A stretch of DNA of 64,000 nt from Vibrio parahaemolyticus. Its GTDB lineage: Bacteria > Pseudomonadota > Gammaproteobacteria > Enterobacterales > Vibrionaceae. The stretch is from NCBI RefSeq assembly GCF_900460535.1, contig NZ_UHIL01000001.1, forward strand, positions 1,116,001 to 1,180,000, in the 5' to 3' direction. Numbering within the stretch: the stretch's first letter is position 1; every line of letters begins with the position of its first letter. Made by a program: the position numbers and the translations under genes. This document shows positions 44,661-55,176 of this stretch, one piece after another. Under the pieces are notes generated by a model. The model worked only from the letters and a program-made list of their open reading frames with translations. It was not told the DNA's origin and made no database searches.

Positions 44661-45968
44661 TTGTCAGAGTTCCATCAAGCCGTAAAAAGAATTATCGAGC
44701 GAGTTCAGCACACGGAAGGCAATCAAGTACGTCTGGTCGAGCCCCTCAGCGAAAAACCGAATTTCGCATTTATTGATTGGCTTGATGCACAACCACTTTT
44801 CCCCAAGTTTTATTGGCAATCCCGTGATACTCGTGAAGAGGTCGTCGCGCTAGGACAGCTGCACTCTTTTGTTGAGCCGGGTCCTGCCTATACCATTCTT
44901 GGTGAAGGGCAGCGAGTATGGGGCGGGCGATCGTTTGATGGCCAGCACGAAAAAAATCGCCGTTGCATGCCTTCTTTTTTCTTTTTGCCTCAAATTGAAC
45001 TGATTCGATTTGATCAGCAGTGGTCACTCGCGGTTAACCTAACTGAAGACAAAGCGCGCACGCTTGCAGGCTTGAGAAAGCTTATTTGCGATGTCGCCGC
45101 TTTACCTCCGATCTCGTCACACATTCGCTCGATTGTTCATACTCCTATCAAATCTGAGTGGGATGCGCTGGTACATAAAGTTCTGACTGGGATAGAGAAT
45201 GATGAGTTTAAAAAAGTTGTGTTGGCTCGCCGTTCTACTGTCCAACTGGATAACACGTTGAGCGCTGCACAACTGCTTAAAGCGAGCTATTTGAACAACC
45301 ATCACAGCTTTCATTTCTTGCTGAGTTTAGACAGCAAACACAGTTTTATGGGTTCTACGCCAGAGCGTTTGTATTCTCGTGTTGGACATGAACTTCATAC
45401 CGAGGCTTTAGCGGGCACTATTGGCCGCGGCGACAATGCCACTCATGATATGGAATTGGCGAATTGGTTATCTCAGGATTCAAAAAACTTAAACGAAAAC
45501 CAGTACGTCGTGGACGATATCGTAGAACGCCTTTCTCCTCATTCTGAAATAGTAGAAGTAGAAACCGAACCGAGATTGGTGCGTTTACGTAAGGTGCAGC
45601 ACCTCAAACGTAATATTCATGCAAGCTTAAAAACAGGCACAAATGGCGTACAACTGCTTTCTGCATTGCAGCCGACGGCCGCAGTGGCAGGTTTGCCTCG
45701 TAAAGAGTCGATGCAGTTCATCCTTGATAACGAGCCGTTTGCTCGTGGCTGGTATGCCGGCTCTATGGGTTACATCAGCCATGAACGCGCAGAGTTTTGT
45801 GTGGCAATAAGAAGTGCATTGGTGCTTGGCGATCAAGTTCAGCTGTTTGCTGGAGCGGGTATTGTTCCTGGATCAGTTGCTGAACACGAATGGGCCGAGT
45901 TAGATAAAAAGATGTCGACGCTGTTAACGTTGATTTCCGATCATCCGCCGCTTGGAGTGGCATCATGA
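44661..45968 (+). CDS. menF: MenF, isochorismate synthase
   Basis: A 435-residue chorismate-utilising enzyme making isochorismate, the first step of menaquinone synthesis. It starts with TTG at 44661 behind GAGG with a five-base spacer. The family's C-terminal domain contains FKKVVLARRSTV, TPERLYSRVGHELHTEALAGT with the general acid/base region, and GIVPGSVAEHEWAELDKK at the end. Its stop overlaps the menD start (ATGA). Confidence 0.93.
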   Translation: MSEFHQAVKRIIERVQHTEGNQVRLVEPLSEKPNFAFIDWLDAQPLFPKFYWQSRDTREEVVALGQLHSFVEPGPAYTILGEGQRVWGGRSFDGQHEKNRRCMPSFFFLPQIELIRFDQQWSLAVNLTEDKARTLAGLRKLICDVAALPPISSHIRSIVHTPIKSEWDALVHKVLTGIENDEFKKVVLARRSTVQLDNTLSAAQLLKASYLNNHHSFHFLLSLDSKHSFMGSTPERLYSRVGHELHTEALAGTIGRGDNATHDMELANWLSQDSKNLNENQYVVDDIVERLSPHSEIVEVETEPRLVRLRKVQHLKRNIHASLKTGTNGVQLLSALQPTAAVAGLPRKESMQFILDNEPFARGWYAGSMGYISHERAEFCVAIRSALVLGDQVQLFAGAGIVPGSVAEHEWAELDKKMSTLLTLISDHPPLGVAS

Positions 45969-47656
45969 GTTACGATCAAGCGGTTCTCAATCGAATTTGG
46001 TCAGAGACCATTTTGACTGAGCTTCACCGATTTGGTGTGAAGCATGTTTGTATCGCGCCGGGGTCGCGTTCGACTCCTTTGACTTTAGAAGCGGCGGAAC
46101 AGCCAAATTTTTCCATTCATACTCATTTTGATGAGCGTGGATTAGGTTTTATGGCGCTTGGTTTGGCGAAAGCGAGCCAAGAGCCGGTAGCCGTTATCGT
46201 GACTTCTGGCACTGCGGTCGCAAACTTGTTGCCTGCGGTAGCAGAAGCTAAATTAACGGGCGAAAAACTGGTTTTGCTTACCGCTGATCGCCCTGTTGAA
46301 CTCGTCGGTTGTGGCGCAAACCAAGCAATTAATCAGCTTGGGATTTTTTCTCATCATGTATCGGCAAATTTGAACTTGCCAAGTCCGAGTTTAAATACGC
46401 CGCTCAACTGGTTACTCACTTCGGTTGATGAGGTGATGTTTAACCAGCAGTTACATGGCAGCGCGGTTCACATTAACTGCGCCTTTCCTGAGCCGCTGTA
46501 TTCTGACGGGGAAAAAAGCGCTTACCAAAGCTACCTGAACAGTGTCGAAGCGTGGCGCAAAGGCGGTCAAACATATACTCAACGATTCGTCAGTCCATCA
46601 TTCCGTGACATTCCATTTTGTGCTGATAGAAAAGGAGTGGTTGTCATTGGCAGCTTACCTGCTGATCACGCGCAAGCGGCAAAAGCGTTTGCACAGCAAA
46701 TGGGGTGGCCTGTATTGGCGGATCCGCAAAGTGGAGTTAGCTCCGATTGGTCACATTATGATTTGTGGTTACAACAGCCTAAGTTGGCTAGCCAACTCGA
46801 CGAATGTGATTTGGTGCTCCAGTTTGGTAGCCGCATCATATCTAAGCGATTGAACCAATGGATTAATAAACAGGTGTCGCAAAGCCAACAAGGCCGAGAT
46901 GTTCAGTACTGGTTTATCTCGCCAAGTTTAAGCCGAGATAACCAAACACACCTTCCGCAATTGCATTGGGCTGCATCACCTAAAAGTTGGGTCGAGCGTG
47001 TTGATGTTAAGAGCTCAAGTACTCAAGGGTGGGCTGATGGATTGCTGACCGATATAGCCCATGTTCGCGCTCACATTCGCGATGAGTTTCTGTCTTCATC
47101 AGCTTCAACGCTTAATGAAATCGCGTTAGCGGCTGACATTGAAGAGCGAACGCAGAGCGTCGATGTCTTTCTCGGTAACAGCTTGTTTGTTCGATTAGTC
47201 GATATGTTTGGCCGATTAAATACTGAGGTGTTTACCAATCGCGGAGCGTCGGGTATTGATGGTCTATTTGCCACAGCTTCGGGTGTGCAGCGCTCACGAG
47301 GCAAGCCGCTATTGATGTACATCGGAGATACATCGGCGCTTTATGACCTCAACTCGCTCGCGCTGTTTTCTCGTAATGATCTGCCGTCAGTACTTGTGGT
47401 CACAAACAATGATGGTGGTGCGATTTTCGATATGTTGCCAGTGCCTCAGGAGCATCGCACTGCGTACTACCAAATGCCCCACGGTTATCAGTTTGAACAT
47501 GCAGCTAAGCAGTTTGGCTTAAAGTATGAAAAGCCAACTACATTACAAATGTATCAAGCAGTGGTTGCCGAGCACTTGTCGAGCGGCCAAGGCACAATGC
47601 TGGTGGAAGTTCAAACCCCACCAAGCCAAGCCGCAGAGTTGATAAAGGCATTTTAA
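45965..47656 (+). CDS. menD: MenD, SEPHCHC synthase
   Basis: A 563-residue thiamine-diphosphate enzyme that joins isochorismate and 2-oxoglutarate. It has [15 protein letters not shown] near the start with TDPP-activating Glu downstream (EAAEQP), [15 protein letters not shown] and the cofactor motif region [15 protein letters not shown]...NNDGGAIF. It overlaps menF by four bases. Confidence 0.95.
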   Translation: MSYDQAVLNRIWSETILTELHRFGVKHVCIAPGSRSTPLTLEAAEQPNFSIHTHFDERGLGFMALGLAKASQEPVAVIVTSGTAVANLLPAVAEAKLTGEKLVLLTADRPVELVGCGANQAINQLGIFSHHVSANLNLPSPSLNTPLNWLLTSVDEVMFNQQLHGSAVHINCAFPEPLYSDGEKSAYQSYLNSVEAWRKGGQTYTQRFVSPSFRDIPFCADRKGVVVIGSLPADHAQAAKAFAQQMGWPVLADPQSGVSSDWSHYDLWLQQPKLASQLDECDLVLQFGSRIISKRLNQWINKQVSQSQQGRDVQYWFISPSLSRDNQTHLPQLHWAASPKSWVERVDVKSSSTQGWADGLLTDIAHVRAHIRDEFLSSSASTLNEIALAADIEERTQSVDVFLGNSLFVRLVDMFGRLNTEVFTNRGASGIDGLFATASGVQRSRGKPLLMYIGDTSALYDLNSLALFSRNDLPSVLVVTNNDGGAIFDMLPVPQEHRTAYYQMPHGYQFEHAAKQFGLKYEKPTTLQMYQAVVAEHLSSGQGTMLVEVQTPPSQAAELIKAF

Positions 47657-47667
47657 TAAGAGCCTGC

Positions 47668-48462
47668 ATGCTTCACTCTGAGCGTCTCTCTCCAACTGAA
47701 AAACACCAAAGTGGTGATCTTCCCACTCTGGTGTTTTTGCATGGTCTTTTAGGAAGTGGTGCTGATTGGCAAGCTTGTTTGGATGAGCTGACTCAGTTTG
47801 AACGAGTCGTTATCGACCTTCCTGGTCATGGTCGCAGCCAGTTTACAAAGTGCAACGATCTCGATGATTGCTGCAAACTTCTTAATTCCACACTATCTTT
47901 ATTATTTCCTCCGCAACAACCACTTATTTTGATTGGCTACTCAATGGGTGGAAGAATCGCAATGCACGGTCTTGCTGGTGAGTGCTTCTCAGATCTCAAT
48001 ATTGTCGGCGCGATTGTGGAAGGGGGAAACTTCGGGCTTCAAACAGAGTCAGAGATACAGTCAAGATTGCACAACGACCAAAAATGGGCACTGCGCTTCG
48101 AGAGTGAACCACTTGAACGTGTTTTGAGCGATTGGTATCAACAAGCGGTGTTTTCTTCACTAAACCATGAGCAAAGACAAACATTAATTGCCAAGCGAAG
48201 TGCTAATCTTGGCTCGGCAATTGCGAACATGTTGATGGCAACATCGTTAGCCAAGCAGGCGTATTTACTGCCCGCACTGCAACAACAGCGCATACCCATT
48301 TATTATGTGTGTGGCGCGAAAGACAAAAAATTTAGCCAACTGGCACAAACAAGCGGGTTGGCGTATCGACAAATTGAAGGCGCAGGACATAACGTTCATC
48401 AAGAGCAGCCAAAGCAGTTTGCGATGCACATTAAGCAAATAATTCATTCTCACTTTCAGTGA
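47668..48462 (+). CDS. menH: MenH, SHCHC synthase (alpha/beta hydrolase)
   Basis: A 264-residue alpha/beta-hydrolase. The nucleophile Ser is in [14 protein letters not shown], the oxyanion region in [11 protein letters not shown] and the His in [11 protein letters not shown]. It eliminates pyruvate from the MenD product. The gene lies 11 bases after menD. Confidence 0.92.
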   Translation: MLHSERLSPTEKHQSGDLPTLVFLHGLLGSGADWQACLDELTQFERVVIDLPGHGRSQFTKCNDLDDCCKLLNSTLSLLFPPQQPLILIGYSMGGRIAMHGLAGECFSDLNIVGAIVEGGNFGLQTESEIQSRLHNDQKWALRFESEPLERVLSDWYQQAVFSSLNHEQRQTLIAKRSANLGSAIANMLMATSLAKQAYLLPALQQQRIPIYYVCGAKDKKFSQLAQTSGLAYRQIEGAGHNVHQEQPKQFAMHIKQIIHSHFQ

Positions 48463-48488
48463 GAGCAACGAGAACAATGGGAATCACC

Positions 48489-49355
48489 ATGGCTAAAACA
48501 GTAGGCATTTCTGAAGAAGAACTTTACGCTCCGGTTCAATGGAAAGATTGCGGCGAGAAATACGAGGATATTCATTACCACAAGTCTGAAGATGGTATCG
48601 CGAAAATTACCATTGCACGCCCTCAAGTGCGTAACGCGTTCCGCCCTCAAACGGTAAAAGAGATGATTGATGCGTTGGCAGATGCACGCTACGACTCAGG
48701 TGTTGGCGTTATCATCCTAACTGGCTTGGGTGAAGATGCATTCTGTTCTGGTGGTGACCAGAAGATTCGTGGCGACTACGGCGGTTACAAAGATGACCAA
48801 GGTACGCATCACCTAAACGTATTGGACTTCCAACGTGATATTCGTACGTGTCCAAAACCTGTTATTGCTTCCGTAGCGGGTTGGGCTGTTGGCGGCGGTC
48901 ATGTACTGCACATGATGTGTGACCTAACAATTGCAGCGGACAACGCGCAGTTTGGTCAAACGGGTCCTAAAGTGGGTTCATTTGATGGTGGTTGGGGCGC
49001 GTCTTACATGGCTCGTATCGTAGGCCAGAAGAAAGCACGCGAAATCTGGTTCCTATGTCGTTTCTACAACGCGCAAGAAGCGTTAGACATGGGCTTGGTC
49101 AACACGGTTGTGCCTCTAGAAGATCTAGAGAAAGAAACCGTTCGTTGGTGTCGTGAAGTTCTTCAGCATAGCCCAATGGCGCTACGCTGCCTGAAAGCGG
49201 CATTGAACGCGGATTGTGATGGTCAAGCTGGTCTTCAAGAGCTTGCGGGTAACGCAACGATGATGTTCTACATGACAGATGAAGGACAAGAAGGTCGTAA
49301 CGCATTCAACGAGAAACGTCGCCCAGACTTCGACAAGTTCCCTCGTAACCCATAA
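48489..49355 (+). CDS. menB: MenB, 1,4-dihydroxy-2-naphthoyl-CoA synthase
   Basis: A 288-residue crotonase-fold enzyme closing the naphthoquinone ring. I use ATG 48489 with GGGA seven to eight bases upstream (ATG 48477 also possible). The fold has [14 protein letters not shown], the oxyanion-hole [21 protein letters not shown] region and [13 protein letters not shown], all typical of MenB. Confidence 0.95.
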   Translation: MAKTVGISEEELYAPVQWKDCGEKYEDIHYHKSEDGIAKITIARPQVRNAFRPQTVKEMIDALADARYDSGVGVIILTGLGEDAFCSGGDQKIRGDYGGYKDDQGTHHLNVLDFQRDIRTCPKPVIASVAGWAVGGGHVLHMMCDLTIAADNAQFGQTGPKVGSFDGGWGASYMARIVGQKKAREIWFLCRFYNAQEALDMGLVNTVVPLEDLEKETVRWCREVLQHSPMALRCLKAALNADCDGQAGLQELAGNATMMFYMTDEGQEGRNAFNEKRRPDFDKFPRNP

Positions 49356-49366
49356 TCCGTAAATAA

Positions 49367-49397
49367 AGAGGAGCCAGAGTGCTCCTCTGCTTCGTTT
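49367..49397 (+). terminator. Weak terminator between menB and menC
   Basis: AGAGGAGC / GCTCCTCT with a six-base loop, then GCTTCGTTTTT. The T-run is displaced from the stem, so read-through into menC is likely. Confidence 0.5.
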
Positions 49398-49481
49398 TTA
49401 GTCCCGAGCGCCTCGCCCTCAGGGAGGATGGTTCGTTCTTATAGCCAGCAAGCTTGGGTTGTACGTAATAGGACAGGAATT

Positions 49482-50471
49482 ATGCGTAAAGCAAAGATTT
49501 ACCGTTACTGCCTTCCAATGGACAGTGGCGTAATACTGCGTGATAACAAGCTGACGGAACGCATCGGCTACATTGTTGAGCTATCTGATGGCGAGAACAC
49601 GGGATTAGGTGAAGTCGCACCGCTTTTTGGTTTTAGCTTGGAAAGTACCGAAGAGGCTGGCATTCAGTTACAAGAACAGGCTGAACGCTGGGTCGCGGGT
49701 ATACCGGTTGATTATGCCAATATGTATCCTTCGGTTGCGTTTGGCTTATCTATGGCTCAATTGGAGTTAGAAGGTGGTTTGCCGACGCAAGGCAAATATC
49801 AAACTGCTCCACTGTGTACGGGCGATCCCGATGAGTTGATTCCAAAACTCAACGAGATGGAAGGCGAGAAAGTGGCAAAAGTGAAAGTGGGTCTGTATGA
49901 GCCCATTCGCGACGGCATGCTTGTGAATCTCTTCCTTGAATCTATCCCTCAATTAACGCTTCGACTGGATGCGAACCGCGCTTGGACTCCCGAAAAAGCG
50001 CAGCAGTTTGCTAAGTACATTACACCGTCTCTTCGCCAACGAATTACGTTTTTGGAAGAGCCATGCCGAGCTCCAGGCGACAGCATGTCTTTTGCCATTA
50101 ATACTGGTATCGCGATTGCTTGGGATGAAACGCTGCAAGATGCCGTTCGTCGAGAAGACTTTAGCCTTGAAGATCTGACAGGCGTGAAAGCGATCATTAT
50201 CAAACCGACATTAATCGGCTCCGTCGATTTCTGCATTAAATTGATCGAAAAAGCAAAAGCGTTAGGAATGAAAGCGGTGATCAGCTCAAGCATTGAGTCG
50301 AGCCTTGGCTTGAACCAATTAGCACGTTTGGCGCAATGGCAGTTGCCTGATGAAGTTCCTGGTTTGGACACTATCGGGTTGTTCAAAGCGCAGCTAGAGC
50401 AAGGTTGGCCAAAGTGCGAACTTCCTGTGCTTCCTTTGTCTGAGCAGGAGTTAGTGTGGCATTCAGCATAG
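49482..50471 (+). CDS. menC: MenC, o-succinylbenzoate synthase
   Basis: A 329-residue enolase-superfamily enzyme. The catalytic K-x-K is in VAKVKVGLYEP; metal ligands are in LRLDANRAW, FLEEPCR and IAWDETL; the second Lys is in IIKPTLIG. I start at ATG 49482 preceded by AGGA rather than 49428. It overlaps menE by 16 bases. Confidence 0.92.
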   Translation: MRKAKIYRYCLPMDSGVILRDNKLTERIGYIVELSDGENTGLGEVAPLFGFSLESTEEAGIQLQEQAERWVAGIPVDYANMYPSVAFGLSMAQLELEGGLPTQGKYQTAPLCTGDPDELIPKLNEMEGEKVAKVKVGLYEPIRDGMLVNLFLESIPQLTLRLDANRAWTPEKAQQFAKYITPSLRQRITFLEEPCRAPGDSMSFAINTGIAIAWDETLQDAVRREDFSLEDLTGVKAIIIKPTLIGSVDFCIKLIEKAKALGMKAVISSSIESSLGLNQLARLAQWQLPDEVPGLDTIGLFKAQLEQGWPKCELPVLPLSEQELVWHSA

Positions 50472-51898
50472 AGCCATTCTCTACAGAACATAGTGCGATT
50501 CCACCTTGGAAGTATTGGGCTCAAACGAGCCCTTTTTCTATTGCACTCGCAACACCTCAAGAAACATTGAATTGGCAACAGCTCTCGCTTCGTGTTACTC
50601 AATACGCGCAATCGCTCTTGCAGCAAGGTGTTACGCGCGATGATGTGGTGACTCTGGTAGGGAAGAACCAAGTTGAAACAGTATTGTTTTATTTAGCTGC
50701 GCAACAGTTAGGCGCTATCACCGCCTTGACTATGCCTCAGCCGATCGAGGCGCTACAAGGTAAGCTCTGCACACTGTACGGCGATCATCAAACGCGTTTT
50801 GTTTGGTTAACTCCGGAGTGTGAGTTCGCTTACTCTAGCGAAGAGAAAGCAGCATTAAATGCGATTTTTCTCATTTTGCCTACGGTAGATACCGTGGTTG
50901 AAAACACTGAGGACGACTATCAGCATGACAGGTTGGCTTCGATCGTGTTTACCTCAGGCTCAACGGGGGCGCCGAAAGCGGTGGTTCATACGCATCGACA
51001 GCACCTCGCTTCGGCAGAGGGATTACTTTGTGAGTTCACCTTCCATCAACAAGACACTTGGTTGTTGTCGCTTCCACTTTATCATGTTTCCGGCCTTGCG
51101 ATTGTCTATCGCTGGTTGTTTGTTGGCGCAACATTGAAAATCGGCACGGGAAGACTGGCAGACGATATCCTCGCGGTTTCACACGCCTCTTTAGTGGCGA
51201 CTCAACTTAAACGCTTGCTAGATGATGATGTTGAACTGTCACTGACGCACGTTTTGCTGGGGGGCAGTCATGTGGCTCATGAGTTGGCGGTAAGAGCCAC
51301 AGAAAAAGGCATCGAAACGTGGTTAGGTTATGGTATGACCGAGGCTGCATCTACCGTTACGGCAAAACAGATCAATGACGTAAGCAATGCTGGGCATTTA
51401 CTAAAAAATCGTAAGATTAAGTTGGTTGATGAGCGCATTTACATTGGTGGACAAACGCTAGCTTCAGGCTATTTTCACCAAGGTCAAGTGACGGCATTCG
51501 TGGACGAGGATGGTTGGTTCGACAGTAAGGATCTCGGTGCTTGGCAAGGAGATGAGTTAAAGATCATCGGTCGGGCCGATAATCAATTTATCTCAGGTGG
51601 AGAAAACGTTCACTGTGAGGAAATAGAAGCAGTATTGAACCAAATCCCAAGCGTCATTCAGAGCATTGTCGTGCCAGTCGAAGATGCTGAGTTCGGTCAT
51701 CGTCCTATAGCCGTTATTCAATCAGAAGCGTTAGTGAGCCAACAGGAATTCGAGCAATACTTGCGGAAAAAGCTTGAGAAGTTTAAATGGCCAATCGCTT
51801 ACTATTTGATGCCACAAGCCTTGTTAGAAGGTGGGATTAAAGTCTCGCGTAAAGCGGTAAAAGAGTGGCTGCTGTATGAGTTAGATAATCAACGTTAA
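50456..51898 (+). CDS. menE: MenE, o-succinylbenzoyl-CoA ligase
   Basis: A 480-residue ANL-superfamily ligase starting with GTG 50456 behind AGGAG. It has the P-loop IVFTSGSTGAPKAVVHTH, the substrate motif LGYGMTEAAST, the hinge GRADNQFISGGENV and the catalytic C-terminal Lys in EGGIKVSRKAV. It activates o-succinylbenzoate for MenB, although it is the last gene of the operon. Confidence 0.94.
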   Translation: MAFSIEPFSTEHSAIPPWKYWAQTSPFSIALATPQETLNWQQLSLRVTQYAQSLLQQGVTRDDVVTLVGKNQVETVLFYLAAQQLGAITALTMPQPIEALQGKLCTLYGDHQTRFVWLTPECEFAYSSEEKAALNAIFLILPTVDTVVENTEDDYQHDRLASIVFTSGSTGAPKAVVHTHRQHLASAEGLLCEFTFHQQDTWLLSLPLYHVSGLAIVYRWLFVGATLKIGTGRLADDILAVSHASLVATQLKRLLDDDVELSLTHVLLGGSHVAHELAVRATEKGIETWLGYGMTEAASTVTAKQINDVSNAGHLLKNRKIKLVDERIYIGGQTLASGYFHQGQVTAFVDEDGWFDSKDLGAWQGDELKIIGRADNQFISGGENVHCEEIEAVLNQIPSVIQSIVVPVEDAEFGHRPIAVIQSEALVSQQEFEQYLRKKLEKFKWPIAYYLMPQALLEGGIKVSRKAVKEWLLYELDNQR

Positions 51899-52042
51899 AT
51901 AGCTGGCGCTCATTTGCCCTGCTGAAATGAGGCGAAGATTAGTCAATTTTGCTATGTGTTAGTCGGAAAGGGAATTTCGTAACCTTATAACTCTGAATCA
52001 TAATTATGTCTCAACGTAGAGCAGAAAGGCATAAGCTTCAGA

Positions 52043-52231
52043 ATGGTGAAATTGGTTTTATTGATAGCAGTGGTATTACAAATTGGCATTGCAATTAGCA
52101 GTGAAGGGCTCACTCGCTCGTTAGCGGAATTGACGGCGTTTTTAATCGCTATCGCGTTGGTGTTTGCGCTCAAGAGTGACAAACCAGAGTCAACCTCCGA
52201 CCAACGCGATAAGTCGACAACGATTATCTAA
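52043..52231 (+). CDS. Small membrane protein after menE, unknown function
   Basis: A 62-residue protein with two probable membrane helices (residues 3-20 and 28-45) and a charged C-terminal tail ([14 protein letters not shown]). The ribosome site is weak. It converges with the YeiH-like gene with an eight-base 3' overlap. Hydropathy makes it a plausible gene but nothing else supports it. Confidence 0.5.
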   Translation: MVKLVLLIAVVLQIGIAISSEGLTRSLAELTAFLIAIALVFALKSDKPESTSDQRDKSTTII

Positions 52232-53156
52232 GTACTAGCCAGCTTAGTGACGTGGTGGAAATTAATACCCATAAAGTCACACCAAACAACAGCGGTTTAG
52301 GGCCCGAAGATTTCAGTTTCGAAATCGAAATACTACATCCTATCAAGAATAAGCACACCACCAGAGCTTGCTTCGCAATGGTAAAAATACCGTGATACAC
52401 CACCTCAAGTTGTGGGAAGAAATCACTAAAGGCGATGGCTGCGCAATACCAGAAAATGAAGTAAGGAATCACTAACTTTTTCGAACCGTTCTCTTTGTTC
52501 CCACGTGAGAAAATCACGGCGCTAATCAAAGCAACAGGAATGATCCACAAGGCTCGCGCCAGTTTGAGCGTGGTTGCAGTTGTCAGTGCCTCTTCACCGT
52601 AGGCAGAGGCAGCGCCAACAACAGACGAAGTATCATGAATCGCAATTGCCGCCCACGTCCCAAAGGTGTGTTGGTCTAGGTTTAACGCATGACCAATGAC
52701 GGGGAAGATGAACAACGCTAGAGAGTTGAGTACAAAAACGGTAGCGAGTGCCAAACCTATTTGTTCATCTTTGGCTCTGATTGCTGGTGCGACCGCAGCA
52801 ATTGCGCTGCCACCACATATCGCAGTTCCGGATGAAATGAGATACGCAGTCGTCGTTTCGAGTTTGATTACTTTGGCGATGAGTGAGCCAATGACGAGTG
52901 TGCCGACAATCGTAGCGATAATTAGCCCGATACCATCTGACGTGACAGACAATGCCTGTTCAAAATTGATACCAAACCCTAAACCGATAATAGAATAAGA
53001 AAGCAGTTTTTTGGTGAAAGAGGCGATGGGTAACTCAGTAGGAACTAAGCCAAAGCTGGCAAGTAAGAAGCCAATAACAAGTGCAATAGGGGATGACACA
53101 AAAGGAGTTAAGCAAAAAAGCAGTGCCAGTCCAAAGGGGATGTACTTTCTGTTCAA
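52224..53156 (-). CDS. yeiH: YeiH-like (UPF0324) putative anion exporter
   Basis: A 310-residue protein with about ten membrane helices. The family hallmarks are [22 protein letters not shown] and [16 protein letters not shown]. The family is annotated as putative sulfate exporter, and the E. coli yeiH gene neighbours a LysR regulator; there is none here. Substrate not established. Confidence 0.85.
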   Translation of the reverse strand: MNRKYIPFGLALLFCLTPFVSSPIALVIGFLLASFGLVPTELPIASFTKKLLSYSIIGLGFGINFEQALSVTSDGIGLIIATIVGTLVIGSLIAKVIKLETTTAYLISSGTAICGGSAIAAVAPAIRAKDEQIGLALATVFVLNSLALFIFPVIGHALNLDQHTFGTWAAIAIHDTSSVVGAASAYGEEALTTATTLKLARALWIIPVALISAVIFSRGNKENGSKKLVIPYFIFWYCAAIAFSDFFPQLEVVYHGIFTIAKQALVVCLFLIGCSISISKLKSSGPKPLLFGVTLWVLISTTSLSWLVLR

Positions 53157-53233
53157 GATTTATGATTCATTGTCGTTAGTGAAAGCGAGAGTATATCGCA
53201 CTGTATCTGGTCAGTTTGTCTTAATGATTTGAA

Positions 53234-53260
53234 CACACGTTCAGATAATCTAAACGTGTG
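53234..53260. repeat. Near-perfect palindrome between the YeiH and MFS-acyltransferase genes
   Basis: CACACGTTCAGAT / ATCTAAACGTGTG: 13-base arms around one A, one mismatch. No T-run on either strand. It lies 78 bases upstream of the yeiH-like start and 25 bases after the acyltransferase stop. Confidence 0.6.
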
Positions 53261-53284
53261 CTCAAATAATTCTCAACGTTTTGT

Positions 53285-55159
53285 TTATCGCCAATCTCCG
53301 CGCAATGCGTGTACTTTTTCGAACATAGTTTGTGCGGTGGCTGAGCTAGGATCTACCGGTTCGCCAGCTTCAATTTCCAATTTGGACCAGAAGCGAGTCG
53401 GGAGCCCTCTGCATGCTCGTCCTTTAGCGCGGCTAAAATAACTACCCCACAATCCTTTCAATGCCATCGGAATCACAGGTACTGGGCTTCGACGCAGAAT
53501 AATGTCGATGCCACGCATGAAGTCGTTCATTTCGCCATCGGAGGTCAATCGCCCTTCAGGGAAGATACAGACAATATGGCCTTCATTGAGAGCTTTTTCG
53601 ACGTCGTTAAATGCTCGACGAATAGAACTTCGGTTGCTAGCAGAAATTGGTATCACGCCAGCACGGCGTAAAAAGCGTCTTAGCGGCGGCAGGTTGGCGT
53701 AATCTTCTTCCATCACAAAGCGAATCAAACGAGGGCATACGGCACTCAGTAACAGGGCATCCATGTAGCTCACATGATTGCACACAATCAATGCACCACC
53801 ATGCTCAGGTAAGTTGTGCAGATTTTTGTGTTTAACACGATAGATGGTGTGCGTGAGCATCCACATTGCAAAGCGAACCACAAAAATCGGGATTTGTAGA
53901 AAGATATATGCCGCGACTAAGAAATTAAGCACTGCAAGAAGCGCAAACAATTGTGGAATACTCATCTCTACTACGCTTAGGCATATAATGCCAAGGATCG
54001 CGCTGCCCACCATAAATAGCGAGTTAAAGATATTCAGACCTGCTATCACTTGCGCTCGTTCAGTCTCCTTCGCTCGGTGCTGCATTAAGGCATACAGTGG
54101 GACGATAAATAATCCGCCCGATGCTCCTATCATGAGCAGATAGAAAAACAGTGGCCAGAAAGGCTCGAAACGAACAAATTCAATGAAGTTTGCGAACTCA
54201 GGTAGCTCAGTTGGTACTGATGTCGCCATTAAGTAACCGAAGATGGTGATGCCTAAGGCACCGATTGGCACGATGCCCACTTCGATTCGATGATTTGAGA
54301 TCCAGTTGCAAGCCAGTGAGCCTAGAGCAATCCCTACTGAGAAGAGGGCAAGTAAGAAAGATACGGCGCTTTCTGTACCGTTCAGATAGACCTTGGTGAA
54401 GTTTGGGAACTGAGTAAGATATGCAGCACCGAGAAACCAAAACCAACTGATGGCCATGATGCATTGAAATACGATGCGATCGGATTTCGCGATCGCCAGC
54501 GTGTGCTTAGTTTGCTGATAAGGTCGCCAACGGAATTTAAGTTCAGGGGCACTTGCCGCAGCAAATGGAATCGAGCGACTGGATAAGTAACCGAGCAGGG
54601 CAAATAGAACCACGCAGAAAGCGGCCAGATATTTCGCGTTGTCAGCAGAAGCAATAATGCCTGCACCGAGCGTGCCGATAAGAATGGCGATAAATGTCCC
54701 GGCTTCAACCAAGGCATTGCCCGGTACCAGTTCCTTAGCGTTTAATTCCTGAGGAAGAAGCGCGTACTTGACGGGGCCGAAGAACGCGGATTGCGTACCC
54801 ATTAAGAAAAGCAGCAGAAGTAAGACACCATAGCTTTCTGTTATAAAGCCAACGGCGCCTAGCAGCATGATAGCGATTTCAAACAGTTTTACTTTGCGAA
54901 TAAACCACGATTTCTCGTATTTATCCGCCAAAACTCCAGCAGAGGCAGAAAAAAGGAAGAATGGAAGAATGAATAAGCCAGCTGCTAAGTTTATGAATAA
55001 GTTACTAGAAATGGGTAATGCGCTAGAACCAGCGAAAGCGACAAACAGCAACAAAACGTTTTTAAAAATGTTGTCGTTGAAAGCGCCAAAAAACTGAGTA
55101 ACAAAATAGGGCAGGAACTTTCTTTGCGTAAGCAAGGACGGCTGTCTGTCGGATGACAT
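53285..55159 (-). CDS. Fused MFS lysophospholipid flippase and PlsC-like acyltransferase
   Basis: A 624-residue fusion. Residues 1-410 are an LplT-like major facilitator with about 12 helices (FLPYFVTQFFGAFNDNIFKN at the start, typical of this group). Residues 430-624 are a PlsC-type acyltransferase with NHVSYMD (HX4D) and FPEGRLTS. The acyl-ACP synthetase domain of Aas is missing. It should take up lysophospholipids and reacylate them. The TetR gene lies 17 bases upstream and is likely co-transcribed. Confidence 0.85.
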   Translation of the reverse strand: MSSDRQPSLLTQRKFLPYFVTQFFGAFNDNIFKNVLLLFVAFAGSSALPISSNLFINLAAGLFILPFFLFSASAGVLADKYEKSWFIRKVKLFEIAIMLLGAVGFITESYGVLLLLLFLMGTQSAFFGPVKYALLPQELNAKELVPGNALVEAGTFIAILIGTLGAGIIASADNAKYLAAFCVVLFALLGYLSSRSIPFAAASAPELKFRWRPYQQTKHTLAIAKSDRIVFQCIMAISWFWFLGAAYLTQFPNFTKVYLNGTESAVSFLLALFSVGIALGSLACNWISNHRIEVGIVPIGALGITIFGYLMATSVPTELPEFANFIEFVRFEPFWPLFFYLLMIGASGGLFIVPLYALMQHRAKETERAQVIAGLNIFNSLFMVGSAILGIICLSVVEMSIPQLFALLAVLNFLVAAYIFLQIPIFVVRFAMWMLTHTIYRVKHKNLHNLPEHGGALIVCNHVSYMDALLLSAVCPRLIRFVMEEDYANLPPLRRFLRRAGVIPISASNRSSIRRAFNDVEKALNEGHIVCIFPEGRLTSDGEMNDFMRGIDIILRRSPVPVIPMALKGLWGSYFSRAKGRACRGLPTRFWSKLEIEAGEPVDPSSATAQTMFEKVHALRGDWR

Positions 55160-55176
55160 GGATAATCCTTTGTTTG

